NCBI GenBank assembly: GCA_036939975.1
Contig: JALLPB010000597.1
Location: forward strand, 1-14,342
Direction: 5' to 3'
DNA length: 14,342 nt
Source of the DNA: Cyclostephanos tholiformis
Taxonomy: Eukaryota; Bacillariophyta; Thalassiosirophyceae; Thalassiosirales; Thalassiosiraceae
Under the pieces are notes generated by a model. It was not told where the DNA came from and did no database searches. It saw nothing but the letters and a program-made list of their open reading frames with translations. The first letter of the stretch is position 1. Each line of letters opens with the position of its first letter. The position numbers were made by a program, and so were the translations under genes. Below are positions 1-8,897 of this stretch, piece by piece.

Positions 1-982
1 AAATCTACGGAGGGATAGTTTTTTGTCCCGCCAGAACGGACTTAGCTGTTAAGCTATTAAGCATAGTATAGTCACACCATCGTGGTTTGGGGTGTGAAGC
101 GCAATTGTATCTGACCTAAAAATTGTGAGAAACAATTATGCTTTGCACCCATCTGAAACCAAAATGAAAACCGTTTTTTAGTTTTAGACATACACAGGAA
201 CCAGCATTTTTTGTTGCTTCCCTCTACATACCTAGGAATCAATACAAAGTTAGAGTTTTCACCTTTTTTATGCCCAACTAATTCATTTGTAAAAAATTGT
301 TATATTCTCTTCTAATATTTGCAAAATGATCTAACTATGGGGCATGGCAGTACGATATTTGATGTCCCATCAATATCGTCTTGCTGAGCGCTTCTGATGG
401 CATTCCTTCTTTGATCAAGATGGCATGCACACAAAGCGATGGTACCAGCATAGTCACTGCATCGGCATTTTTCTTCTTGTGAAGTGCGTGCCCAAAACAA
501 GGGTGATTTTATTATGGACCGCATTATTGTTCCCCCACTGAATTCTGTTGGAAAGAGGTTGGAATAAATGCCAAAAGGAAGGCAGCCAGCCACTCCTCTC
601 TCTAGAGAAAGCACCCACCCTGCGATGGATAAAGTATTACTATTATTTGCCAAAACATAAAATTTTGTTATGCCAATTTGCAGAATGCATTTTTTTCTTT
701 TCAAAGAAGCACTCATGTTGGCAAGTGCAAAACACCAGAAGAATCGCCCTTACATATTATCCTCACTCTTGCTACATCATACTCATGTTAAACTCTAAAT
801 TGGAATAAGTATCATCCTTTGTAATTTCACACAAAATTTCATTGCTTCCGTTTTCTCCCGGGCCAGCTGCTTCGCTGCGTTCGAGCACTGGACCAAGACG
901 AGACTGTCATAAAAAAAAATCTCACCTAAAAATCATTCATTTCATACGGTTGCACTCCCTCCATCATAATCAATAATCGAAC
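1..982. other. AT-rich intergenic region, no supported gene
   Basis: This stretch has no open frame with recognisable protein motifs. The longest frames are a 134-codon ATG frame on the minus strand (312-716) and an 86-codon frame on the plus strand (548-808). They overlap and have no familiar domain, repeat or targeting signal. Base composition is clearly more AT-rich than the gene that follows. The last ~60 bases before 983 would be the 5' leader of the aminotransferase; the start context has A at -3. No convincing TATA box was seen. Confidence 0.6.
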
Positions 983-2717
983 ATGATTCTCGCTCAAATG
1001 GCCTCCGTCCTCGTGGCTCTATTCGCCCTCTCCTCCTCCGCCGATGCCTTCGCGGTCCATCGCACGGAGCTGTCGTCGTCGTCGTCGTCGTCGTCTTCGT
1101 CGTCGTCATCGTCGTCGTCTTCACGACTCCGTTCGACCATCGAATCGTCGTCGATCGACGCGTCGACCACCATCGCGGATGTTGGACACGTAACCACGAA
1201 GCTCGTGCCGCCGTCGAAGCTCGCGCATCACGCGACGTCCGAACTATTTGACACTCGCGTTCAGAAGACCTACGGTCGGTATCCCATCACCTTCGTTTCC
1301 GGATCCGGTAGCACCCTCACCGACGATACGGGCAAGGTGTACCTCGACTTCGTGTCCGGCATCGCCACCTGCGCCCTCGGTCATAACAATCCTGAATTGA
1401 CCAAGGCCGTATGCGATCAGATGGGTCGGGTCCATCACGTTAGCAACCTGTATTACACGCCGCAGCAGGGACAATTGGCGAATTGGCTGTGCGAGAACTC
1501 CTGCGCGGACAAGGCGTTCTTTTGCAATTCGGGCGCCGAGGCGAACGAGGCGGCGATCAAGCTCGCCAGGAGACACGCGAACAATCGTGGGATCACTGTG
1601 AGTTTCTTTCCGGTGTTGTGCAAGTGTGTTATTATTATTAATATTTTATTTCCCGATGCGCGATGGATGCCAATCCTTCATTTGGGGCAAACGTCACACT
1701 TTCGGTACCCGACTCGCTCGCATCGACGCCCGATCTCTCCTTCGGCACGACTCTCACGCGATCCACCTTTCGTCATATATTTCTCCCGTCGTCGTATTAA
1801 ATACCCAATACACACAACCGCAGGATCCCGTCATCATCACCGCCGAGCAATCCTTCCACGGCCGTACCCTCGCGACCGTTACCGCCACGGCCCAGCCCAA
1901 GTATCACAAGGGATTCACGTACGGCGGCGAAATGGTGGCGGGATTCCGTTATACCCCCTACAACGACCTCGACGCCCTCCGTGCCCTCGTGGACGAGATC
2001 AACGTCACCCCCCCCGAGCATGCGTCGGTCGGTCGCAAGCGCGGACTCGCCGCGATCATGCTCGAACCACTGCAGGGCGAGGGGGGGATCAAGCCAGGAA
2101 CGCGGGAGTACTTCGCACTGGCTAGGGAGCTCGCCGACGCCAATGGCGCGCTTTTGATATGCGACGAGGTGCAGGTGGGTATGGGTCGGTCCGGGAGTCT
2201 ATGGGGACACGAGCAGCTGGACGTGAAACCGGACGTTTTCACGTCCGCGAAGGCCCTCGGTGGAGGCGTCCCCATCGGCGCCATGATGGCCGCGAAGTCG
2301 GTATCCGACACCTTCGGCCCCGGCGATCACGCTAGCACGTACGGCGGCAATCCCCTCGCCTGCGCGGCGGGATTGGCCGTGGCCGAGTACCTCTCGGAGC
2401 ACGACGTGCTGTCGAACGTCCGTGCGCGGGGGGAGCAGCTCGCGGTGGGACTCGCGGACATCGCGGGTCGTTACCCCACCGTCCTCGGCGAGACTCGCGG
2501 TTGGGGGTTGCTGAGGGGGGTGGTGATCAAGGACGATGCCGGGTGCACCGCCGCCGAGCTCGTCGGCGATGCCATGAAGGAGGGCCTATTGCTGGTGGCG
2601 GCGGGTCCGTCCGTGGTTCGTTTCGTGCCGCCGTTGGTGGTGAAGGAATCGGAGGTCGCCGAGGCGTTGGTCAGGTTCGAGAGGGCAATTGCGACGAGAG
2701 TCGGCACCACTCCGTGA
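983..2717 (+). CDS. argD: Acetylornithine aminotransferase, plastid precursor
   Basis: PLP enzyme of fold type I that converts N-acetylglutamate semialdehyde to N-acetylornithine in arginine/ornithine synthesis. Two exons, 983-1597 and 1824-2717, are joined by a phase-0 GT-AG intron and give 502 residues. Residues 1-22 form a signal peptide ending SADA|F23, the diatom plastid ASAFAP-type site; a 17-Ser tract (31-47) lies in the transit peptide. The catalytic part shows NLYYTPQQ, FFCNSGAEANEAAIKLAR, FHGRT, EPLQGEGG, DEVQVGMGRSG (PLP-contacting Asp319), SAKALGGG (Schiff-base Lys348) and STYGGNPLACA. The 29-residue Asp-Lys spacing matches bacterial ArgD as I recall it. It converges on the CFAP77-like gene with 142 bp between stops. 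Ornithine or GABA aminotransferases are relatives, but the motif set fits ArgD best. Plastid location is inferred from the presequence. Confidence 0.93.
1073..1123 (+). repeat. TCG microsatellite encoding 17 Ser in the ArgD transit peptide
   Basis: Seventeen consecutive Ser codons, nearly all TCG with single TCT, TCA and TTC-adjacent interruptions. It sits eight residues after the predicted signal peptidase site. A similar tract is present at the same place in the PNPase precursor. Length variation between alleles is likely because the array is almost pure. Confidence 0.9.
1598..1823 (+). other. argD intron (GT-AG, phase 0)
   Basis: The donor is GTGAGT after ...RGIT and the acceptor is ACAACCGCAG before DPVIITAEQ. 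The 226-bp length is longer than the other introns here (78-115 bp). It is AT-rich near both ends, and in the exon-1 frame it adds residues unlike any aminotransferase. Removing it restores the ArgD alignment without a gap in FHGRT-side strands. Confidence 0.9.
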
Positions 2718-2859
2718 GCAAGGTTTAGTGTACCAATGCGGTAATAACCTCGTTTCGAACACGAGGGGTAAGCATTACATATATAAACAATATATAAGTA
2801 AGAATCCGGAGCAACTTGCATTCACTATACCTCTATTACAAAGTGAAAAACAAAGCAAA

Positions 2860-3608
2860 TTACATGTAATGCTTGACTTTAGATGGAACCTTTTTGAACT
2901 TCGTCAGCTTGAACTCCTCCACAGATAACTTCTTCGCAATCTCTTCTTCGGACGGGGGTTCGCGACACTTTGCGACGCTCAGGGACGAATTCGTCGCCCT
3001 CGCTACCGGCACCCTCCCCTTGGGTCGATGCTTCCCACTCAGATCTGGATAATCTCTCTCTTCCTCGAGCTCGGAAGGTATGCAGCGCAAGAGTTCCATC
3101 ATCCCGACCTCGTTCTCCCTCGATTGTATCCCAAAAATTTCTTGCTGTTGTTGGTCCGCGGTACCATCCCGATTCATCATCGATGTAGCATCGACCTCGT
3201 CACTTTGCATCCTGTTTTGCGACGATTCCAACGAGTGCTTCATGACCGGAAACCGTTTCCCGAACTCATGCTGCGACTTGGCTGTGAGGCACCCGTTCTT
3301 AAGGGCCATGCGAGTCGTCGCGGGGAAGTTCTGCATCGACGAGGGTTCGGAGGCCTTGCTCTGTTCCCAACTTTGGATGACTGGTGATTGATTCGAAAAC
3401 AAAGATGGAATTGTTAGAGAAGAGCATTGTTGTAACTGAAACGACGAAAATGTTTTTCCGTCCACTTGCCTTCGCCTGCATTCTCCTTATCCAATTTGCT
3501 CTCAATCCCGTACACGAAATCCTTGTCCGGGAGGACGTAGCTGGGGGATTTGACTTTCCCGACTACGGGTTTAATCATGGTCACTCTCTTGTTGGACATG
3601 GTTGACAT
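2860..3608 (-). CDS. CFAP77: CFAP77-like axonemal protein (DUF4483 family)
   Basis: CFAP77 is a microtubule inner protein of axonemal doublets. Exon 1 is 3470-3608 and exon 2 is 2860-3380, joined by an 89-bp phase-1 intron; the product has 219 residues. What I see: an N-terminal IKPVVGKVKSPSYVLPDKDF block ending FVYG, then a Trp-containing segment (VIQSWEQSKASEPS), TTRMALKNGCLTAKSQHEF, the FGI-S-R block (IFGIQSRENEVGMMELL), a PKGRVPVARATNSSL segment and a basic LTKFKKVPSKV end. This order matches vertebrate CFAP77 as I remember it; the human protein is longer (about 280). The start is the ATG at 3606-3608; the ATG at 3597-3599 has the better Kozak context (A at -3) and is the alternative. It lies downstream of the peroxidase on the same strand, 238 bp away. 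A flagellar gene fits a centric diatom with motile sperm. Confidence 0.75.
3381..3469 (-). other. CFAP77-like gene intron with GC-AG boundaries
   Basis: On the minus strand the exon ends GCGAAG and the intron begins GCAAGT, the classic GC-donor consensus. It ends ATCACCAG. This splice is phase 1 at both ends and creates GEVIQSW, which continues the family pattern. The only nearby GT (GTGGAC, four bases on) is phase 2 and has no acceptor in matching phase. Unspliced, exon 1 runs to a stop at 3414. The second possible acceptor, TTTCAG 50 bases upstream, is phase 0 and does not match. Confidence 0.75.
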
Positions 3609-3846
3609 TAAATAAGTCAAAGAGGTTCCGTGTTTAGTTTGGATGAAGCAATAAAAACTTCACAAAAAACAAAGCAAAACGTAATGATAAATATGGAAAC
3701 TGTTAAATTCTTATATGAAAAACAATGTGCATAATAACTTGAATTGAAATTAGAGTATCTCAGACAGGTTTAATCAAACTCCATGAAAAAGAAGAAGCTC
3801 AATGCACATCGATGAAATCTCGAGTCTGCCATTTCGTGTCATGAAT

Positions 3847-5815
3847 CTACAACATTTGGGTCTTATTGGACTCAAGCTTTGCGGTTGGCCTGTTCGATGG
3901 GCTCACAGTGAAACTGGGCGTTGGGACGAGTGTCCTCGTTTGATTGAAGTCATCGGGCTTAGTCAAGCTGGGCGTCGGCATTAGGGTCTTCGTCTGATTG
4001 AAGTCAACGGGCTTAGTCAAACTGGGCGTTGGCATTAGGGTCTTAGTCTGATCCGATGGCTTGTATGCTGGCTTAAACGTGAAATCTGAATTCGGCCTTG
4101 CCACGGGCTTCTGCGTCGGTCGCAAATTAAACGTTGGACGACGACTTTGTGGTTGGGGTGTCGGCCTCGGCGTTGGTGATTTCGTCTGCCTGTTGGGGGT
4201 CGTCAGCTTGAGAATCTCGTAAACCCTCTTTGCTTGAACCTGGGAAATAGCCTCATCCGCGAATGCAGTCGAATTTCCGAGCTGTGAAACAATGCGGAGG
4301 ATGTCTGCGGCGTCCAGTCCTCCTCCTTAACGCAAATCGATGTATTCAGCTCAATGTTAGAAATCAGAAAGGGACGTCGAATATCCATCATCACTACGGC
4401 CTACCTTCGCCTGTCTGATAATGTTTCCCACAGCGATCCTCGCATTCGGTAGCGGGCAAAAGCTTCGCTCGCACGCCCAGCCGACCCATTTTTTCCAATG
4501 CCGCAAAAAACGTTTTCAAGAAATGAATGTTATCACTGGCAAAGCTGTTCGTGAACGCACTAAAGTTGGGGTGCGAGGGGTTTAGGGGGGGGAACGCGAG
4601 GGCAAGATCCGTGTCCAGATGATCAATATCGGCAGAGTAATCGCGGAACCAACTTGGGAATATTCCCTGAGGATTGTCGAAGGGGGCAACGTTGACAGCG
4701 AACGAATTTGCATCATTCTCGACAACCGAATTTACCAAAAAATCGTGGTACGAATTATCGAAGATGGCTCCGTTTGGGGTCGCGTTGTCCCTCCCACTGT
4801 CCACCCATGGACCCGCCAGACTACTTCCAAAAGTATTGCGGATCACACCAATAGAATGCGCGCCTATGAGCACGGTAGCTTCCTCTGCGGTGAAGCCGTT
4901 CCTATCCATCATCTTCTCCTTGATCTCTCTACCCGCATTTGTACAACGGCTAGCAATGCCGCCAACAATCGTCGATGGGTTGGATGGAAGATTTTCGACC
5001 CACATCGTATCGCAAATCTTGCTATCAGGGCGGCCCCAAAGGAACGTCTTTAGCCTCTCGCGTTTTGCAGAGGAAGACGGAGTGCCCGAAATCAAGGACT
5101 CGGGCATCATTGATTGGCGGGTGGTCGCGAAGAAGGCGGCAAACTGCAGGATGTCAGCCGACGAGACTCGGATGCAGGTTGACGGGTGTTGTTCCCACTC
5201 GTTCTTTATGTCCATCAATGTGTTCAGGGGCAGGTGTAAAAAGGCATTCTCGGGCTCGAGGCGCATGGGAAAATGGTTAAGCAGGCAACCATTCGCACCC
5301 CCCACGTTCGCATTCCGATCGAACGTGCCCGCATCGTGAAACGCGGCCCTCGTCCACTGTGGCAACAGTTCGTGGGCCACAAGCACGTGTGTCTCCATAA
5401 TGTCGATGAGGGCATCAACCTCGCACGCGTCGGGAATAATAGATGGGTCGATACACTCACAAATCGTGGGCGCCGGCGTCTCCATCGCAATCGTCGACGG
5501 CGAAGTACTGGATGGTCCGACACACGTGCCAAAAGGATCATAGCGATTGAACCTTCGGCAGGTGCTGGGACAGTCTAATCCAAGGTTAATACACGGAATG
5601 TCAAACTATAGTCGGGCGAAGCATATCACCAAGTTCCGGGACAATGACTTACCGTAATCAGTCTTACATTCGAGGCCGCAAGTTTCGGTTGGCGACAATG
5701 ACGACGGCGACGCCGTGGGGGTCAAGTTCTCTTCGTCCGATTCGTTCGGGTCGATGCCGAAGAGTCTGGCGATGAGGGGCAGGCTCGAGACGAAGGATGT
5801 GGCGTTGAATTTCAT
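3847..5815 (-). CDS. Secreted-type haem peroxidase with Pro/Thr-rich repeat tail
   Basis: Haem peroxidase of the plant/fungal superfamily, oxidising substrates with H2O2. Three exons: 5653-5815, 4405-5574, 3847-4304, giving 596 residues. Residues 1-20 are hydrophobic enough for a weak signal peptide. A Ser/Thr and Cys-rich stretch with a CxxxC-type pattern follows. The catalytic domain (about 100-440) has TRAAFHDAGTF with distal Arg130 and His134, GGANGCL calcium-side loop, ADILQFAAFFA, WGRPDS, IGAHSIG with proximal His294, and FDNSYHDFL. Exon 3 adds 152 residues ending in three 18-residue repeats. Intron 1 (5575-5652, GT-AG, phase 1) is clear. Intron 2 (4305-4404) has donor GTAGGC and best acceptor GCCGCAG; three other in-phase AGs lie within 16 bases upstream. 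Without intron 2 the protein would stop at 4394 after 447 residues. Substrate and location (wall, vesicle or medium) are not shown by the sequence. Confidence 0.85.
3916..4058 (-). repeat. Tandem 54-bp repeat encoding the peroxidase tail
   Basis: Copies begin at 3916, 3970 and 4024, exactly 54 bp apart; the third is partial in similarity. Read on the minus strand they encode QTKTLMPTPSLTKPVDFN, QTKTLMPTPSLTKPDDFN and QTRTLVPTPSFTVSPSN. The period is a whole number of codons and differences include silent ones, which supports translation in this frame. The composition (Pro, Thr, Ser) resembles O-glycosylated extracellular stalks. Confidence 0.9.
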
Positions 5816-6382
5816 TGCGAGGACGATGACGACTTCGCGTTGGGTCGGCCTTCTTAAAATAATGGTCTGTTGTTTTAAATTTTTCTAGAGATTTATAGAG
5901 TGGGGAGCGGTGAGAGGGCTTGGGTAGGATACTATCGTCGACGAAGCCAGGAATAGTCGAGAAAGTATGCGGTCGAGGCGATCGATCGGAAACGTCCCGT
6001 CCCTCCCAGCCATGCAGTCGTTGTACCACTAAACGCTGACTCGTCGATTGCATCATCGTCCGATGCGTCCGCCATTGCATCCACCATCCACCATCGCGCT
6101 CCGCCACCGCCGTCTCCACATCCATCCCTCTCCCAGCAGAGTCGGTCGTGGAAGGTTTGATCGGCGGCTCTGTCTCGTCACCAAGATGCATGTAGTTTAC
6201 GTTGAGTACCATACACAATACTACGCATCCGATAGGTAGGTAGTACAATATAGCACTCCTCCTTCCGGCTGATGAACGCCACACTAAAAAATCAGCCACG
6301 ACTCGCGCGCGGTCTTACTACGCTGGGGCACGTTTCCGTCCCGTCCAACGTTCCATATTGTTCATCCGAAGGCCCCCGAACA
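5816..6382. promoter_or_regulatory. Divergent promoter region between peroxidase and spartin-like gene
   Basis: The 567 bp separate two divergently transcribed genes. A minus-strand open frame with a hydrophobic segment (6299 down into the peroxidase gene) crosses it, but it overlaps peroxidase exon 1 in another frame and lacks recognisable homology. On the plus strand an in-frame upstream ATG at 6272 would lengthen the spartin-like protein by 37 residues. A short GGTAGGTAG run lies at about 6236-6244. Confidence 0.5.
5891..5898 (-). promoter_or_regulatory. Possible TATA box of the peroxidase gene
   Basis: The minus strand reads CTATAAATCTC here, about 76 bases upstream of the ATG at 5815. 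That spacing allows a transcription start roughly 30 bases downstream and a short leader. A TATA-like string in AT-rich DNA is weak evidence by itself. Confidence 0.35.
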
Positions 6383-7474
6383 ATGGCGCCCGCGATTAAT
6401 GGCGGCGGCGCAGTCGACGAGCCTCTTCACTATACCATCCCCAATGAGCGAGGTTACTTCCCCGCTGGATCAGAGGACGCCGCCGCACTGCTCGCCGAGA
6501 TTAAAAATGCGACGCTGTACCAGGTCCACCCTCGATTTGGCAAAACTCTGGACGAGCCGCTGGCGTCGGGGACGCTCGCGATACGCGATCCGGACGCGGG
6601 CACGGCCGACGACGTCGTTCTCGTTTGCCAGTGCGGCGATGCGATCTTTTACGTCATGTCCGACGATGCCACGAAGAAAACCTCCGAGTGCGAGTTCGTA
6701 TTGATGCTGCCGGAGGATTGCATAGTCGTGGACTTGGCGGGGTGCGCCCGAACCGACGCGCTGCGCGTGGAGGCCCTGCTCGCCGCGCGGACCAAGTTTC
6801 GCGATGACAGCGCCGAGCTTGTCGTGCCAACGAGCTCATGCAAGATCATATACCCCGAAAATTTACCCAACGATGCCGTATCGAGGTCCATGTTTTGGAC
6901 GTCCAAACAGGTCTCACGAATCCTCGTCAGTGCCGGCGAGCTTGGGGCGTCGAAAATCGAATCCTACGGCGAAAAGAAAACGGGGGGAATAACCGATATG
7001 AAGGACGTCAAGATAGGCGAGTCCAGCATAAAGCTCGCGCAGGCATCTAGGAAAGTTTCCGAAAAGACACTTGCCGTGGCGGAGAACGTGAGGGGGAAAA
7101 TATCGGACTTCGTCGGCGAAAGGATCGGAAAGGCCTGCGCCATCAAGAGGGGGGACTCCGCCACCAAGAGCAAGGCGAGGGCGCTCCTATTGGCATCCAC
7201 CCTGTCGTATGGTGAAATGAGCAACGGCGCCTCGGAATGCTACGAAAATGTGGTCAAGTCGGCGAAGGCCCAGGCCACGGCCTTCGTGGCCGCGAAGTAC
7301 GGACAGAGCGCGGCGGAACTGTGCCGGCACACCGCCGGGGCGGCGACGAACTTCGGCCGTACCGCCCTGACGGCACGTAGGGTCGTGGACCCAAAGAAGC
7401 TGATCAAATCCGTCGCGAAGCACGCGGTCAAGGAGAGCGTCAAGGATAGCACCAACGAACCATCGACGCGATAA
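6383..7474 (+). CDS. Senescence/spartin-domain protein (ERD7-like)
   Basis: Intronless, 363 residues from the ATG at 6383 (context ACAATGGCG, an excellent Kozak match); the upstream in-frame ATG at 6272 is the alternative. The N-terminal part (about 30-130) follows the plant ERD7 pattern: LYQVHP, LASGTLAI, CGDAIFYVMSDDATKK, ECEFVLMLP. From about residue 168 an Ala/Gly/Lys-rich helical region (SMFWTSKQVSRILVSAGELG ... AAKYGQSAAELCRHTAGAAT ... GRTALTARRV) fits the senescence domain shared with spartin, including the KYG-x-x-A-A motif. Known members bind lipid droplets and membranes; spartin is linked to lipid-droplet turnover. No signal peptide or transmembrane segment is visible, so cytosolic or droplet-surface location is inferred. 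No MIT domain like that of animal spartin is present. The specific role in this organism is unknown. Confidence 0.78.
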   Translation: MAPAINGGGAVDEPLHYTIPNERGYFPAGSEDAAALLAEIKNATLYQVHPRFGKTLDEPLASGTLAIRDPDAGTADDVVLVCQCGDAIFYVMSDDATKKTSECEFVLMLPEDCIVVDLAGCARTDALRVEALLAARTKFRDDSAELVVPTSSCKIIYPENLPNDAVSRSMFWTSKQVSRILVSAGELGASKIESYGEKKTGGITDMKDVKIGESSIKLAQASRKVSEKTLAVAENVRGKISDFVGERIGKACAIKRGDSATKSKARALLLASTLSYGEMSNGASECYENVVKSAKAQATAFVAAKYGQSAAELCRHTAGAATNFGRTALTARRVVDPKKLIKSVAKHAVKESVKDSTNEPSTR

Positions 7475-7490
7475 CATTGGGAGAGTCATG

Positions 7491-7512
7491 TTCGATTTTT
7501 TTTGGGGGGGGG
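7491..7512 (+). repeat. Left arm of a perfect 22-bp inverted repeat
   Basis: Sequence is TTCGA followed by T8 and G9. Its exact reverse complement (C9, A8, TCGAA) is at 9018-9039. The arm lies 17 bases after the spartin-like stop codon. Homopolymer lengths are the least reliable part of any assembly. Confidence 0.85.
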
Positions 7513-7841
7513 ACGAACTATACCACTTTGTTTCCCACTCTCTTCATTGTTTTTGTCGGCAAAATGAAATATTGTTTGGACGGTTCTCTCCTTCCGGGGA
7601 GAAGTATCACGGGTACTCTCCGTCCTCTTGCGATCAAGACGTCGCCGATCCCGAGATCGACGAAGATTGGACAATCAGCAGGAAGAGACCCAAGAGTAGT
7701 TTTTTCTACAGGTGAAAACAAAGGTTGAAGTGAGCAAATCACGCCAGGATAACATGTGTATGATCCAACACACCTCCTCTTAAGTAAAACACCTATTCCC
7801 AGTGCGATTACCAAACATATTACTTTTTAGGGTTCTCAACA

Positions 7842-8183
7842 TCATTCACCAACAATTGACCACAAAGAACCATCACATAGTGTGAATATTTCACACCACC
7901 GACATATACCAATCTTCACATCATACATCACACCATCATTATCGATCACCGCAAAATATACCGTACAAACTGGTGTCTCTCCTGAGTTCTTGTTGTCATT
8001 GCTGGATTTGCCAGACTTGGTGCCAAATATGGAAAAATTGAATTTGCTGGAGTTGCCAGACTTGTTGCTCTTAATGCACTTGTCAGACTTGGTGCCAAAA
8101 ATGGCAAAATCTGAATTGTAGAAGGAGAAAGAACCAAATGAAAATGAGTGGACATGTAAGAAAGTACTAGCACATAAGTACAT
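7842..8183 (-). other. Weak open frame with internal 24-residue repeat
   Basis: From the ATG at 8181-8183 the minus strand is open for 113 codons. It contains the repeated phrase IFGTKSxK at a 24-residue spacing (DNA copies at 8008-8032 and 8080-8104), with a shorter partial copy at 8053-8064. Lys/Ser-rich repeats occur in diatom proteins, but no domain is recognised. It may be a decayed gene fragment or chance. Confidence 0.2.
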
Positions 8184-8317
8184 GTGGAAGTAAGGCCAGG
8201 CCAAGCCTGCCAAGAAGCATGCCCCAAGACAACCCCCCTGGTGCAGGCATGAGTAGGGGACATTTACATACGTAGTGAATCAGGTAGGACTAGAGGAATG
8301 AGATAAGTCGTGAGACA

Positions 8318-8377
8318 GGTCTCAAGCAAGGGACCTGTGGATTAACAATGTTAGATTTACCACTGAACCAAAAGGCT
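8318..8377 (-). other. tRNA-like Pol III promoter remnant (possible SINE trace)
   Basis: The minus strand at 8360-8370 reads TGGTTCAGTGG, an exact match to the tRNA A-box consensus, followed by TA as in a D loop. About 44 bases on, GCTTGAGACC at 8319-8328 resembles a B box with one base missing. The acceptor and anticodon stems do not pair, so this is not a working tRNA. It could be a degenerate tRNA or tRNA-derived SINE, or chance similarity. Confidence 0.25.
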
Positions 8378-8772
8378 CTCCATGATCAAGGATCATGGTA
8401 CATAGTTTCTGAATGCTAACAATTGGTACATGGTAAATATGGTGGTGGGGCAGATATAGGTGGATGAAAAATATGAAATAATATTGATGGCAGGATGATC
8501 TGAATGGACTTCATGTCAAGTTAGAAGAATTGTGTGTGACCAATCAGAAAGAACAACAACCCCATGCAGCTGTCACCATCATCTAACACAGCCATCATCA
8601 TCGATTTCACCCACACAGTCACCACTCAAAGTTGCAACCCAATCATGACAGCCGGAGGAAATACTATGCATGAACTTTGCAGTTACTTTGGCAAAAGAGT
8701 GCCGAGATTCAGGACTAATTTGAGGAGACAATTTTATGAAGGGGGGTGTAAGAGTGTGTTGGAGTTGTCAAC

Positions 8773-8799
8773 ATTTGGGGGGCAACCCCCCCCCCAAAT
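8773..8799. repeat. G/C-run hairpin
   Basis: ATTTGGGGGG and CCCCCCAAAT form a perfect 10-bp stem; the loop is CAA plus the extra C residues of a ten-C run. It is followed by AT-rich DNA. It might be a transcript-end or structural element; no function is shown. Confidence 0.5.
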
Positions 8800-8897
8800 C
8801 CGAGTTGTTCATTGTACACACAAAAAACTATGATACATACGACGTATTATTTTTTATATCTCTCACAAAAAATGTCTTGTAAAATAGTATACCTAAG

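Noticed and set aside
312..716. 134-codon ATG open frame on the minus strand
   Set aside because: No recognised motif, overlaps another frame, and lies in AT-rich DNA without splice or promoter context. Kept only as part of the intergenic description.
994..1197. Poly-Asp open frame on the minus strand of argD
   Set aside because: The complement of the Ser-coding TCG microsatellite.
3916..4058. CRISPR-like array
   Set aside because: Only three copies, directly adjoining with no spacers, and in-frame in an exon: an ordinary coding tandem repeat.
4674..5339. 221-codon plus-strand frame opposite the peroxidase
   Set aside because: Shadow of peroxidase exon 2, which has both haem-ligand motifs on the minus strand.
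8318..8377. Functional tRNA gene (anticodon-like GTT)
   Set aside because: Acceptor and anticodon stems do not form and the B box lacks a base; listed only as a remnant.
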